From Gammaproteobacteria bacterium UBA3498 (GTDB taxonomy: Bacteria > Pseudomonadota > Gammaproteobacteria > Pseudomonadales > Pseudohongiellaceae): a DNA stretch of 22,860 nt. Location: positions 1 through 22,860 of the forward strand of contig DFQD01000152.1 in the NCBI GenBank assembly GCA_002377605.1, read 5' to 3'. How positions within the stretch are numbered: the stretch's first letter is position 1; each line of letters starts with the position of its first letter. Position numbers and translations under genes: made by a program. This document shows, in pieces, positions 16,477-22,860 of this stretch. The notes under the pieces are model-generated. The model did no database searches. It was not told the origin of the DNA and was given only the letters and a program-made list of their open reading frames with translations.

Positions 16477-17810
16477 ATATTTCTCCAGGATTCCCTGTCA
16501 ACGCGTTCCCCGCGAATATACACATCACTGATCTGGCGAGTGTTGTTTATATCATCTAATGGGTTTGCATTCAGTATGACAAAATCAGCGGCTTTACCTG
16601 CCTGTAGCATTCCTACATTGGTTAAACCGAAGGCCTGAGCTGAACGTGAAGTGGAAGCGATAATAGCTTCCATTGGTGTCATGCCCATGCGGACAAATAG
16701 CGAAAGCTCAACGTGATCCGCGTAACCAAAGAAATCACCTACGGCACCTGCGTCTGTGCCTAAAATAATATGATCTTTAAGTTTATACAGATTATTAGCG
16801 TGTGTTACCGATAGTGTTTCTGCCTCGACACTGAGTTTAGCAGGTGGAGTATAGTTGCTATTAAGTGAATCAATAACTGATTGAGGAACCTGGTCGTAGA
16901 AGTATGGATCTTTAAAAGCGGGAATATAGTATGGCTCCTGCTTCGTAATCATGCCAAGAGTTGGGACAATGTAGACATTGTTTTTTCGGACTATATCCAA
17001 ATATTCATCGTCAACTGCCATATCATATGGCATGTGGATAAAGCGGCGATTGCCGGCATTTACTAAAGATTTATGATCTGCCAATGTTGTTGCATGGGCG
17101 ATGATACGCATGTCGTAATCAGTAGCAGTTTGCAATACCGAACGATAGATTTCTGGTACGACTTTTATCTGTGCACCGCGTAATTCATCTCGTGAATCAA
17201 TCCAAATCTTGGCAATACCATAACCTTCTGAAGCTAGCCGTCTTACTGTGTTAGCAGCCTGCTCGGGATCAGTTACCGGATTTACTCCCCAAAAATTTGG
17301 ATCGTTGGTAAAGCGCATATTTGGTCCGCCTCCAGGAGAACCCAAGCCGGGCGATAGATGGTAGCGCGCACCTTTTATGTTGCCTCTCAGTTGCTCGAGC
17401 TTTACTCTGTTGGCGATCTCAAATTCATCACTACCGGTAGAGATAATTGTTCCTACCCCATAGTAAGCATGTCGGTAAAGGTGATCGATCAGATTCTCAT
17501 CAGTAAAGTATTGCGAGCCCCAATCGCCATAGGCTTCCCAGCCTAAATGAGCATGGGTATTCACCAGAGCAGGGATAATCGTTTGCCCACCTAAATCATA
17601 AAATACCGCATCAGTCGGAATATCCAACGATGGACCAATGTCTATTATGGTTTCATTACGAATCAGTAATGAACCTTGTTCGATTACGTCGCCATTGCCT
17701 AGAATCAGACGTGCGTTAGCAAAGTGATGCATAGATTGGGCATTCAGGCTCTGCCCAAGGATTAGTGCAATTGCAAAAATTAGATGAAGTGTGAAATTTC
17801 TACTGGTCAT
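16458..17810 (-). CDS. Secreted metal-dependent amidohydrolase
   Basis: I use the ATG at 17810 (450 residues) because it directly starts a signal peptide (MTSRNFTLHLIFAIALILGQ, cleavage after LNAQ, residue 25). An in-frame ATG at 17891, which has an AAGG upstream, would add 27 residues that do not look like a signal, so the start is not certain. The active-site set of the imidazolonepropionase-like amidohydrolases is complete: HAH (His86, His88), Lys201 (IAKIWID, possible carboxylated bridge), His239 (IIAHATT), His259 (FIHMPYD) and Asp353 (ILGTDAG). The C-terminal small beta-domain reads GMLQAGKAADFVILNANPLD. The family hydrolyses amides, lactams or related bonds with one or two Zn ions. It leads a two-gene operon with the quinoprotein at 14470-16476, suggesting hydrolysis followed by oxidation of the product. 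The substrate is unknown. Confidence 0.9.
   Translation of the reverse strand: MTSRNFTLHLIFAIALILGQSLNAQSMHHFANARLILGNGDVIEQGSLLIRNETIIDIGPSLDIPTDAVFYDLGGQTIIPALVNTHAHLGWEAYGDWGSQYFTDENLIDHLYRHAYYGVGTIISTGSDEFEIANRVKLEQLRGNIKGARYHLSPGLGSPGGGPNMRFTNDPNFWGVNPVTDPEQAANTVRRLASEGYGIAKIWIDSRDELRGAQIKVVPEIYRSVLQTATDYDMRIIAHATTLADHKSLVNAGNRRFIHMPYDMAVDDEYLDIVRKNNVYIVPTLGMITKQEPYYIPAFKDPYFYDQVPQSVIDSLNSNYTPPAKLSVEAETLSVTHANNLYKLKDHIILGTDAGAVGDFFGYADHVELSLFVRMGMTPMEAIIASTSRSAQAFGLTNVGMLQAGKAADFVILNANPLDDINNTRQISDVYIRGERVDRESWRNIWTQED
16483..16486 (-). promoter_or_regulatory. Ribosome binding site inside the amidohydrolase 3' end
   Basis: GGAG on the minus strand (16486-16483) lies 6 bases before the quinoprotein ATG at 16476 and inside the last codons of the amidohydrolase gene. 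It supports this start and the 19-base overlap. Confidence 0.6.
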
Positions 17811-17945
17811 CGCAGACTTATTAACTGGCTCATGATGATTGTTTTCTAATGTTCCGCACTGTACTGTTGAATACAGGAAACTACCAGTCATAAGGCCTTT
17901 CTAACTATCCAGTCAAGGGTTCAGACTGTCTTGATAGGTATAAAA
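17811..17945. promoter_or_regulatory. Divergent intergenic region between the amidohydrolase and first cupin genes
   Basis: 135 bases separate the two divergent starts and must hold promoters for both operons. On the plus strand ttgttt (about 17840) and tactgt, 17 bases apart, are a weak sigma70-like pair. No operator palindrome stands out. It is shorter (54 bases) if the amidohydrolase starts at 17891. Confidence 0.4.
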
Positions 17946-18422
17946 ATGAAAAAAAGGTACGCGCTATTCTTATCTTTAGTTGCAATTTTCGCTCTTTCAG
18001 CTTCAGCGCAGCTACCAGGGCTACCTGAGATTGACCAGGAAGCACCATTAGACAAGTCCGTCACTATTTCCAAAGAAATCCTCGCTGCGGCCTTTGGTCG
18101 TATTAGTGACGAAGACATCCCCACCACCCGAATGCTTGAAGGTGGGGAGTTCAACGTAAATATCAGACACATCGAAAACGTCACCATGTCGACCATGCGC
18201 ATGTTGACTCATCCAGACACTATCGATGTTTGGGTCGTACAGGCAGGTTCAGGAGTTTTGAATATAGGTGGTGAGTTAGTAGATGGTGTCTTGCAAGGTG
18301 GCGAAGAACAAATTGTCGAAGTTGGAGATATTATTTATATCCCGGCGGGACTTTCACACGGAATTAAAGAAGCTGAGTTAATCACTTGGTTTAATATTCG
18401 TTTTCCAGAGCACCGCAATTAA
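17946..18422 (+). CDS. Exported cupin protein
   Basis: The start at the ATG 17946 gives 158 residues and a signal peptide MKKRYALFLSLVAIFALSAS-AQ; an in-frame TTG at 17931 would add five residues. A single cupin barrel follows: motif 1 appears as THPDTIDVWVVQAGSG (His89, Asp94) and motif 2 as GDIIYIPAGLSHGI (His138). Cupins use three His and one Glu for metal in oxidases, isomerases and decarboxylases; here one His and the Glu are not in the usual place, with Asp94 where Glu is expected. It is first in a run with the SnoaL-like gene 32 bases on, a second cupin and a quinoprotein. Periplasmic metal-dependent or sugar-binding roles are possible; none can be picked. Confidence 0.87.
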   Translation: MKKRYALFLSLVAIFALSASAQLPGLPEIDQEAPLDKSVTISKEILAAAFGRISDEDIPTTRMLEGGEFNVNIRHIENVTMSTMRMLTHPDTIDVWVVQAGSGVLNIGGELVDGVLQGGEEQIVEVGDIIYIPAGLSHGIKEAELITWFNIRFPEHRN

Positions 18423-18454
18423 CCGAAAAAACTTTAGCCAAAAGGACGTAAACA

Positions 18455-18979
18455 ATGATTAAAAGAAATTACGCTGGCAAAGTCAGCATTTTGACAGTGC
18501 TTGTTTTGCTTGGCGTGCTAGTGATTGTCACCAACGATAATGAACTTTCTCAAGCAGACAATCTGTCTGAGAAAACTGAGTTAACTGGTGCTGATTATGA
18601 AGAGATTAAAGCTCTTTATGCCCGCTACAACCAAGGCAGTGATTTTCGCAACACAGAACTATTTTTGTCGGCTTTTGATGAAGACGCCATTATGACTCGA
18701 GAAGGCGGGGATATTGTAGGCATGGAAGGGCTCAGAGCCGATCGCGCCCGCAGATACCAGGGTGAAACTGGTGATGTGGGCAGAAGGCACCTAAATGGTA
18801 GCTACTTAATTTTTCCGACGAATGATGGAGCCGAAGGGCGAGCATATTACATCTTAATGGATGTAACAGAGCGCCCTCCAACCGTAATCGGATCAGGTTA
18901 CTACGATGACAAATTTATTCGAACAGAGGATGGTTGGAAGATTAAGCACCGAACTCTGTTTAGAGATACTTTAGATTAA
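18455..18979 (+). CDS. Membrane-anchored or exported SnoaL-like (NTF2-fold) protein
   Basis: The ATG at 18455 has aaaagga about 8 bases upstream. The 174-residue protein starts with a positively charged tip and a hydrophobic segment (about 10-25, VSILTVLVLLGVLVIV) that is either an anchor or a signal peptide without an obvious AXA site. The rest matches the SnoaL-like pattern: ADYEEIKALYARYNQGSDF, then FLSAFDEDAIMTREGG, MEGLRADRARRYQ, and the end strand GYYDDKFIRTEDGWKIKHRT. This cone-shaped fold serves cofactor-free cyclases, isomerases, dehydratases and binding proteins. His and Asp residues line up with a possible pocket, but no reaction can be read. It sits between the two cupin genes and is likely cotranscribed. 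The unusual point is its location outside the cytoplasm. Confidence 0.85.
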   Translation: MIKRNYAGKVSILTVLVLLGVLVIVTNDNELSQADNLSEKTELTGADYEEIKALYARYNQGSDFRNTELFLSAFDEDAIMTREGGDIVGMEGLRADRARRYQGETGDVGRRHLNGSYLIFPTNDGAEGRAYYILMDVTERPPTVIGSGYYDDKFIRTEDGWKIKHRTLFRDTLD

Positions 18980-19048
18980 AAACTTACTCTATCCATTTAT
19001 TGTAAAGAGGATAGCTGGCAGTAACTAGTTCACGCTAGGGAGGTAGTT

Positions 19049-19579
19049 ATGCGTTTATTAAATTCGAGCCTTCTTGTGGTTTTAATCGGCAGCGGAGTTG
19101 TCGTAGCAGCACAAGATGTGTTTCAAGGCATTACAAGAGAACCACGCCCTGAAGAATACATTCACTGGAATAATTCTTCTTTTATGGAAATCAAAAGCGA
19201 ATTGCAACAAAGTCTGCGAGATGGGAACGGTATCTTCGGCACTGACTTTGTATACTTGAATGGATTACCTGCAGGAGAGCATCGAACTCACAATGTTCAG
19301 TTTATTCATCGCTCCGGTTATACCCAGCCGGAAATTCACGAGAACAAATGGGATATCTATGTCATTGTTGATGGCCGCGGCACTGCACGAATTGGCGGTG
19401 AGCGAGTGAGCTTTATCGAAGGTGGTCCGAACGAAGGGCAGTATCCAGAGTTAGAAGGTGCACAGGAATATCAGGTAGAAATTGGTGACATATTGCATGT
19501 GCCAGCCAGAGTATGGCATCAAATGGTAACTGATCCGAGTGAGACTATTACTTACGCATTAATCAACATAATTCACTGA
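19049..19579 (+). CDS. Second exported cupin protein
   Basis: The ATG at 19049 has a strong gggagg 6-7 bases upstream. The 176-residue product has a signal peptide (MRLLNSSLLVVLIGSGVVV, cleavage near AAQ-D). The cupin core includes IHENKWDIYVIVDGRG (His97, Asp102) and GDILHVPARVWHQMV (His157). It is only distantly similar to the first cupin, yet both have Asp in the motif 1 Glu position, followed by a strand and GxG. An 18-residue insert (about 123-140) separates the motifs. It is 34 bases before the quinoprotein gene, so very likely cotranscribed. Dioxygenase, isomerase or binding roles are possible. Confidence 0.87.
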   Translation: MRLLNSSLLVVLIGSGVVVAAQDVFQGITREPRPEEYIHWNNSSFMEIKSELQQSLRDGNGIFGTDFVYLNGLPAGEHRTHNVQFIHRSGYTQPEIHENKWDIYVIVDGRGTARIGGERVSFIEGGPNEGQYPELEGAQEYQVEIGDILHVPARVWHQMVTDPSETITYALINIIH

Positions 19580-19613
19580 GCTAGGCAAAGTCTATGATCA
19601 GTCAGGAGAAAAA

Positions 19614-21422
19614 ATGAATCGAATTACACACGCACTCTTATGTTGTGTTGCAGTCTCGTTTATTCACTCACCCGTCTTTGCTCAAAATGAAGAAGAAGCA
19701 ACTGAAAACAGTGGTGGAATTATCCAACGTTATGGCAGAAATGCTGCTAATGGTATTTCTTCTGTGACAGCGGATCCAAACTCATCTAATTTGTTGCGTA
19801 ATTATTCTTCAGTCACAGACGAACTTTTGCAGAACCCACCCGACGCAGATTGGGTAACCTGGCGTCGCACATACAACAATCAGGGGTTTTCCAATCTCGA
19901 TCAGATTAATCGGGAAAACGTTGTTGATTTGGAATTAGCCTGGAATCAGTTAGTAACTGTTGGCAATAATATGCCGACGCCGCTGGTGCATGATGGGATT
20001 ATGTTTCTGTACAGCGCCGGCGATGTGGTGCTTGCTTTGGATGCAACTAACGGAGAGATGTTATGGCGATATAGTCATGATAGCGAAGTTGCTACCAGCC
20101 ATAAATTTGGTATCGCGCTGCATGAAAACAAAGTGCTGGTTCCTACTTCTAACTTTCATATGGTGGCTTTAGATGCTCGTTCGGGCGAAGTGATCTGGGA
20201 TCATGCGATTGAAATGGAAGATTACGATGGCTATCAATTAAGAAGTGCTCCTACAATTGCGGGTGGTCAAGTGATTCAGGGGATGGCTGCATCCTTTGTT
20301 CCTGGTGGTGGATTTATCGTTGCTATCGATTTGGAAACAGGAACTGAAACCTGGCGCTTCAATACGATTCCGCGTCCTGGTGAGCCCGGTGGCAACACTT
20401 GGAACAATATGCCCGTAGAAGAAAGGCAGGGTGGTTCGGTATGGAATACTGGTGCCTATGATCCGGAGTTGGATTTAGTGTATTACGGAGTGTCGCCAAC
20501 TTATAACACGGCGCCTTTGCTTTATCCATTAAATATAGATGGCGTTACCAATGAAGCGCTTTATACCAATGCAACATTAGCTATACGTCCTGCAACCGGA
20601 GAGCTAGTGTGGTACTACCAACATGTCGTTAATGATCAGCATGATCTGGATTGGATATTTGAAAGATCGATCGTTGAATTGGATGTAAACGGTCAAACGC
20701 GCAAAGTAGTTGTTACGGCTGGTAAGCCTGCTCTGTTCGATGCGCTCGATGCAGAAACCGGACAGTACTTATTTTCAGTGGATACGGGATTTCAAAATTT
20801 ATTCGCCGCAATCAATCCTGAGACAGGGGAGAAAATTCCAAATCCGAATATTTTTCCTGACGCAGAAGAGATTCGTACAGTCTGTCCTTATTGGCAGGGT
20901 GGTCGTAACTGGCACGCATCATCGATAAACAACGAAACTGGTTACTTATTCGTACCTATGTTCGAAGTGTGTATGGATACCTTATTAGATGGTAGCGGCA
21001 CCCTGCTTACGAGTGGATTGAGAGCAGACACACGCCCAGTGCCCGATAACGATGGCAACTATGGTCGTCTGCAGGCTATTGATCTTAAAAATAGAGAATT
21101 AGCCTGGCAGCATCGCGAAGAAATTGTGCCGGCTTCAGCAAGTCTAGCGACTGCAGGCGGTTTAGTTTTTCTTGGATATCTCGATTCTAAATTCAAAGCA
21201 TTCGATCAAAGTAATGGTGAGATTCTTTGGGAAACTCAACTAGATGCGATACCTGCAGCTTTTCCAATAACTTATGCCGTCGGTGACAAACAGTATGTGG
21301 CCGTCGTCGCCGGGCAACTCAATATTCACACCGGAGTTTGGTTAGGATTACAAAACCAATTTTCCGGTTTCATTCCTGAAACTCCGGGACCAGCGGCATT
21401 GTGGGTTTTTGCTCTAGATTAA
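19614..21422 (+). CDS. PQQ-dependent dehydrogenase (quinoprotein), divergent subtype
   Basis: The ATG at 19614 has caggag upstream. The 602-residue protein has a signal peptide ending PVFAQ (residue 24). The blade motifs are DATNGEMLWRY, DARSGEVIWDH, DLETGTETWRF, RPATGELVWYY, DLKNRELAWQH and DQSNGEILWET. The region VNDQHDLDWIFE holds Asp344 and Asp346, a D-x-D pattern. In methanol-type quinoproteins the second Asp is linked to lanthanide use, but the fold group here is not clearly the XoxF group, so that is only a hint. GGNTWNNMPVEERQGGSVWN resembles alcohol-dehydrogenase-type quinoproteins, and the adjacent-cysteine ring typical of methanol dehydrogenases is absent. No CXXCH is present. It is distinct from the two paralogues to the left and lies downstream of two cupins and a SnoaL-like gene. 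Family call is firm; substrate is unknown. Confidence 0.93.
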   Translation: MNRITHALLCCVAVSFIHSPVFAQNEEEATENSGGIIQRYGRNAANGISSVTADPNSSNLLRNYSSVTDELLQNPPDADWVTWRRTYNNQGFSNLDQINRENVVDLELAWNQLVTVGNNMPTPLVHDGIMFLYSAGDVVLALDATNGEMLWRYSHDSEVATSHKFGIALHENKVLVPTSNFHMVALDARSGEVIWDHAIEMEDYDGYQLRSAPTIAGGQVIQGMAASFVPGGGFIVAIDLETGTETWRFNTIPRPGEPGGNTWNNMPVEERQGGSVWNTGAYDPELDLVYYGVSPTYNTAPLLYPLNIDGVTNEALYTNATLAIRPATGELVWYYQHVVNDQHDLDWIFERSIVELDVNGQTRKVVVTAGKPALFDALDAETGQYLFSVDTGFQNLFAAINPETGEKIPNPNIFPDAEEIRTVCPYWQGGRNWHASSINNETGYLFVPMFEVCMDTLLDGSGTLLTSGLRADTRPVPDNDGNYGRLQAIDLKNRELAWQHREEIVPASASLATAGGLVFLGYLDSKFKAFDQSNGEILWETQLDAIPAAFPITYAVGDKQYVAVVAGQLNIHTGVWLGLQNQFSGFIPETPGPAALWVFALD

Positions 21423-21502
21423 GCCAACAAAAAAGTTGGATTGTTTCTAATCTTTTGATTGATGCGGGTTCTACTCAAAACAATCGTTGCCACTAAATTA
21501 AG

Positions 21503-21532
21503 TTCAAGGAACTGAGGATTTACTAGTATAAT
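21503..21532 (+). promoter_or_regulatory. Sigma70-like promoter of the His-rich protein gene
   Basis: A perfect TATAAT at 21527-21532 follows TTCAAG (21503-21508, a 3/6 match to TTGACA) with an 18-base spacer. The predicted transcription start is about 21539, giving a leader of about 37 bases before the ATG at 21576. The ATG at 21531 falls in the -10 box and so cannot be the start. Confidence 0.6.
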
Positions 21533-21563
21533 GCTAGGTTATTACTTTCCCGTAATTGAAATT

Positions 21564-21568
21564 AGGGG
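21564..21568 (+). promoter_or_regulatory. Ribosome binding site that sets the His-rich protein start
   Basis: AGGGG at 21564-21568 is 7 bases before the ATG at 21576, which begins a proper signal peptide. Confidence 0.6.
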
Positions 21569-21575
21569 TTACGCT

Positions 21576-22640
21576 ATGATCGAAAAAACAAAACTCGCGT
21601 ACATTATTTTATTGTCAATGATTCTGAGCCCTTTGAGTGTTTTGGGTCAGTCGCACGGAAACCATGGTGGCCACGGCGACCACGGCCATGCGCATATGGG
21701 TCCCACTGTTAGTTGCACTAACTTGGCAAATCCTCCGTGGGACGGTCTGTCTGAGAAGGATAAGCAGCGGTTTAACAATTTAGAGCAAGAGTTATCAGGG
21801 TTGAATACTCCTGAAGCGGCGATAGCTGCAGGCTTTTTCCCTGCTTTAGGTGATATACCTGGAATGGGCATCCACTATGTCAATCTGTCGATGGGATTAG
21901 ATAAGGACTACAATATTGATCTGCCCAATCAGTTAATGTTTTCCCCGATAGATGGGGAAGAAAAATTGGTTGGTGCAGCTTACGCCTTTGTTGATGTGCC
22001 GAACACTGACGTTCAGCTTCCCTTTGAGAGTGAGTTTGCGTCATGGCATGACCATCCTCAGTTCGCAAATGATGGTGAGACTCTGCATATGCTGCACGTC
22101 TGGTTTGTTGATTCCTCAAATGGCCCCTTCGCTGGTTTAAATTTTTGGCTTCCATACCAAACAGCCGGTATTGAAATTCCAAACCCATGCTGGATGGCGG
22201 AAGAGGAAATTGCTGATCGCATTAGAAAAGTATCATTTGCGTTAACTCAATTTGATTGGGAGGGCAGTGAGAGCGATTTGTCAGGGCAAGCCGGTGAAGC
22301 GCGCCCCTCAAGTGATGAAATCCAAGGTATTTCTGATTCGACAGGCGTTGATGGAGAAGTTGTAGAGGCTATAGTTACCACTGATGGCGCTGCTGGTGCG
22401 TCATGGAACAGACCTCCATCTATTAGTAGTGATAGGCTGGAAATGCTTGAAGTGCTCGGAGCAGCGGCACAGGATGATGATATTGACGCCTGGAGGATTG
22501 CTGCTGACACATTTTTGGCAGATCTAAATGAAGAAGAAATGAACAGAGTATTAGCGACTCTAGGTGTCTTAGGTGAGAATCAGATGTCTTCTGCTGAGAG
22601 AGATGCTGCTGGGATATCTCAACCTGGAAGTAGAAACTAA
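21576..22640 (+). CDS. Exported His-rich protein of unrecognised function
   Basis: 354 residues from the ATG at 21576. The signal peptide (MIEKTKLAYIILLSMILSPL, cleavage near SVLG-Q) is followed at once by a stretch with six His in 14 residues (27-40), which could bind Zn, Cu or Ni. The main domain (about 47-225) has GMGIHYVN (His100), FASWHDHPQF (His158, His160), HMLHVWFVDSSNGPFAGLNF (His171, His174), and Cys47 and Cys205. This ordered His set suggests a metal site; I recall similar GxHYxN and LHVW patterns in uncharacterised proteins but know no named function. The C-terminal third (about 230-354) is acidic and rich in Ser, Gly and Ala, with a likely helical end. It has its own promoter, so it may be regulated apart from the quinoprotein operon 154 bases upstream. 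Confidence 0.85.
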   Translation: MIEKTKLAYIILLSMILSPLSVLGQSHGNHGGHGDHGHAHMGPTVSCTNLANPPWDGLSEKDKQRFNNLEQELSGLNTPEAAIAAGFFPALGDIPGMGIHYVNLSMGLDKDYNIDLPNQLMFSPIDGEEKLVGAAYAFVDVPNTDVQLPFESEFASWHDHPQFANDGETLHMLHVWFVDSSNGPFAGLNFWLPYQTAGIEIPNPCWMAEEEIADRIRKVSFALTQFDWEGSESDLSGQAGEARPSSDEIQGISDSTGVDGEVVEAIVTTDGAAGASWNRPPSISSDRLEMLEVLGAAAQDDDIDAWRIAADTFLADLNEEEMNRVLATLGVLGENQMSSAERDAAGISQPGSRN

Positions 22641-22775
22641 TTCAAGTACGGCGGTCTTTATCGATGTTAACAGTAGCGATGAGGAAGTAGAGAAAAAATT
22701 CATAAGTTTGCGTTCTGTTTAATTGAATAATGAAGAACTGACTTGATGATCCCAATCCTTCGTATAGGCCTTATG

Positions 22776-22802
22776 AAAAAGCCCCTAATATGGGGCTTTT
22801 TT
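22776..22802. terminator. Two-way rho-independent terminator
   Basis: Stem gcccc (22781-22785) pairs with ggggc (22792-22796), extended by aaaaa and tttttt to about 10 base pairs around a taatat loop. It ends in a T-run on both strands, serving the plus-strand gene ending at 22640 and the minus-strand tRNA. Confidence 0.85.
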
Positions 22803-22829
22803 GTTGCTTTTGTTCTCTGGAGATATGTT

Positions 22830-22860
22830 TGGTAGCTATGGGTGGACTTGAACCACCGAC
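22830..22860 (-). tRNA. 3' end of a tRNA, isotype not readable
   Basis: On the minus strand the last 31 bases give a T-arm (GGTGG, loop TTCAAGT, CCACC), a CATAGCT acceptor strand, discriminator A and an encoded CCA. The 5' acceptor half, D-arm and anticodon lie outside the window, so the amino acid cannot be stated. The acceptor partner should read AGCTATG. The encoded CCA is normal for gammaproteobacteria. Its 3' end faces the catabolic cluster, with the two-way terminator 28 bases away. Confidence 0.88.

Noticed and set aside
18989..19014. CTATCC/GGATAG stem between the SnoaL and second cupin genes
   Set aside because: Six base pairs with a long loop and no T-run, so probably not a terminator; it may be chance.
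21424..21439. CCAAC/GTTGG hairpin after the third quinoprotein gene as a terminator
   Set aside because: The stem has only 5 base pairs and no clean T-run follows; too weak to call.
1..22860. CRISPR array, insertion sequence or phage genes
   Set aside because: No spaced repeats, transposase or phage-like motifs were found on either strand by reading.

Overview
The window looks like a chromosomal segment of a free-living, probably marine gammaproteobacterium. Evidence is modest: base composition near the mid-40s %GC by eye, Shine-Dalgarno-type leaders, many periplasmic PQQ enzymes and cytochrome-like proteins, and a tRNA with encoded CCA at the right edge. No taxonomic marker gene is present, so the assignment is an inference.

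Layout. (1) 1-2009, minus strand: a PQQ-dependent dehydrogenase cut by the left edge. (2) 2257-2553: a small lipoprotein with two hairpin terminators, followed by a gene-poor gap. (3) 2998-14427, plus strand: a long co-directional run. It holds a regulatory-domain/heme/beta-propeller protein, a small membrane-anchored protein, a Tat-exported tandem VOC protein, a DUF1587/1595/1592/1588/1585 cytochrome-type protein coupled to a DUF1552 protein, a secreted ankyrin protein, an alpha/beta hydrolase and an SGNH hydrolase. A hairpin at 6875-6908 may split the run in two. (4) 17810-14470, minus strand: an amidohydrolase overlapping a second PQQ dehydrogenase, converging on the previous run at a shared terminator. 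(5) 17946-21422, plus strand: cupin, SnoaL-like protein, cupin and a third PQQ dehydrogenase. (6) 21576-22640, plus strand: a His-rich exported protein of unrecognised function with its own sigma70-like promoter, then a two-way terminator and the 3' end of a minus-strand tRNA.

How the genes may work together. Every protein-coding gene I accept carries an N-terminal signal peptide, Tat signal, lipobox or membrane anchor. No cytoplasmic enzyme, transporter or regulator is visible. The set reads as a cell-envelope oxidative and hydrolytic catabolic island: hydrolases (esterase-like, SGNH, amidohydrolase) could release alcohol-bearing products, three diverged quinoproteins could oxidise them, and heme-motif proteins could take the electrons. 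VOC, cupin and SnoaL folds could do non-heme or cofactor-free steps outside the cytoplasm. The substrate cannot be read from the sequence. The combination, rather than any single gene, is the candidate undescribed system.
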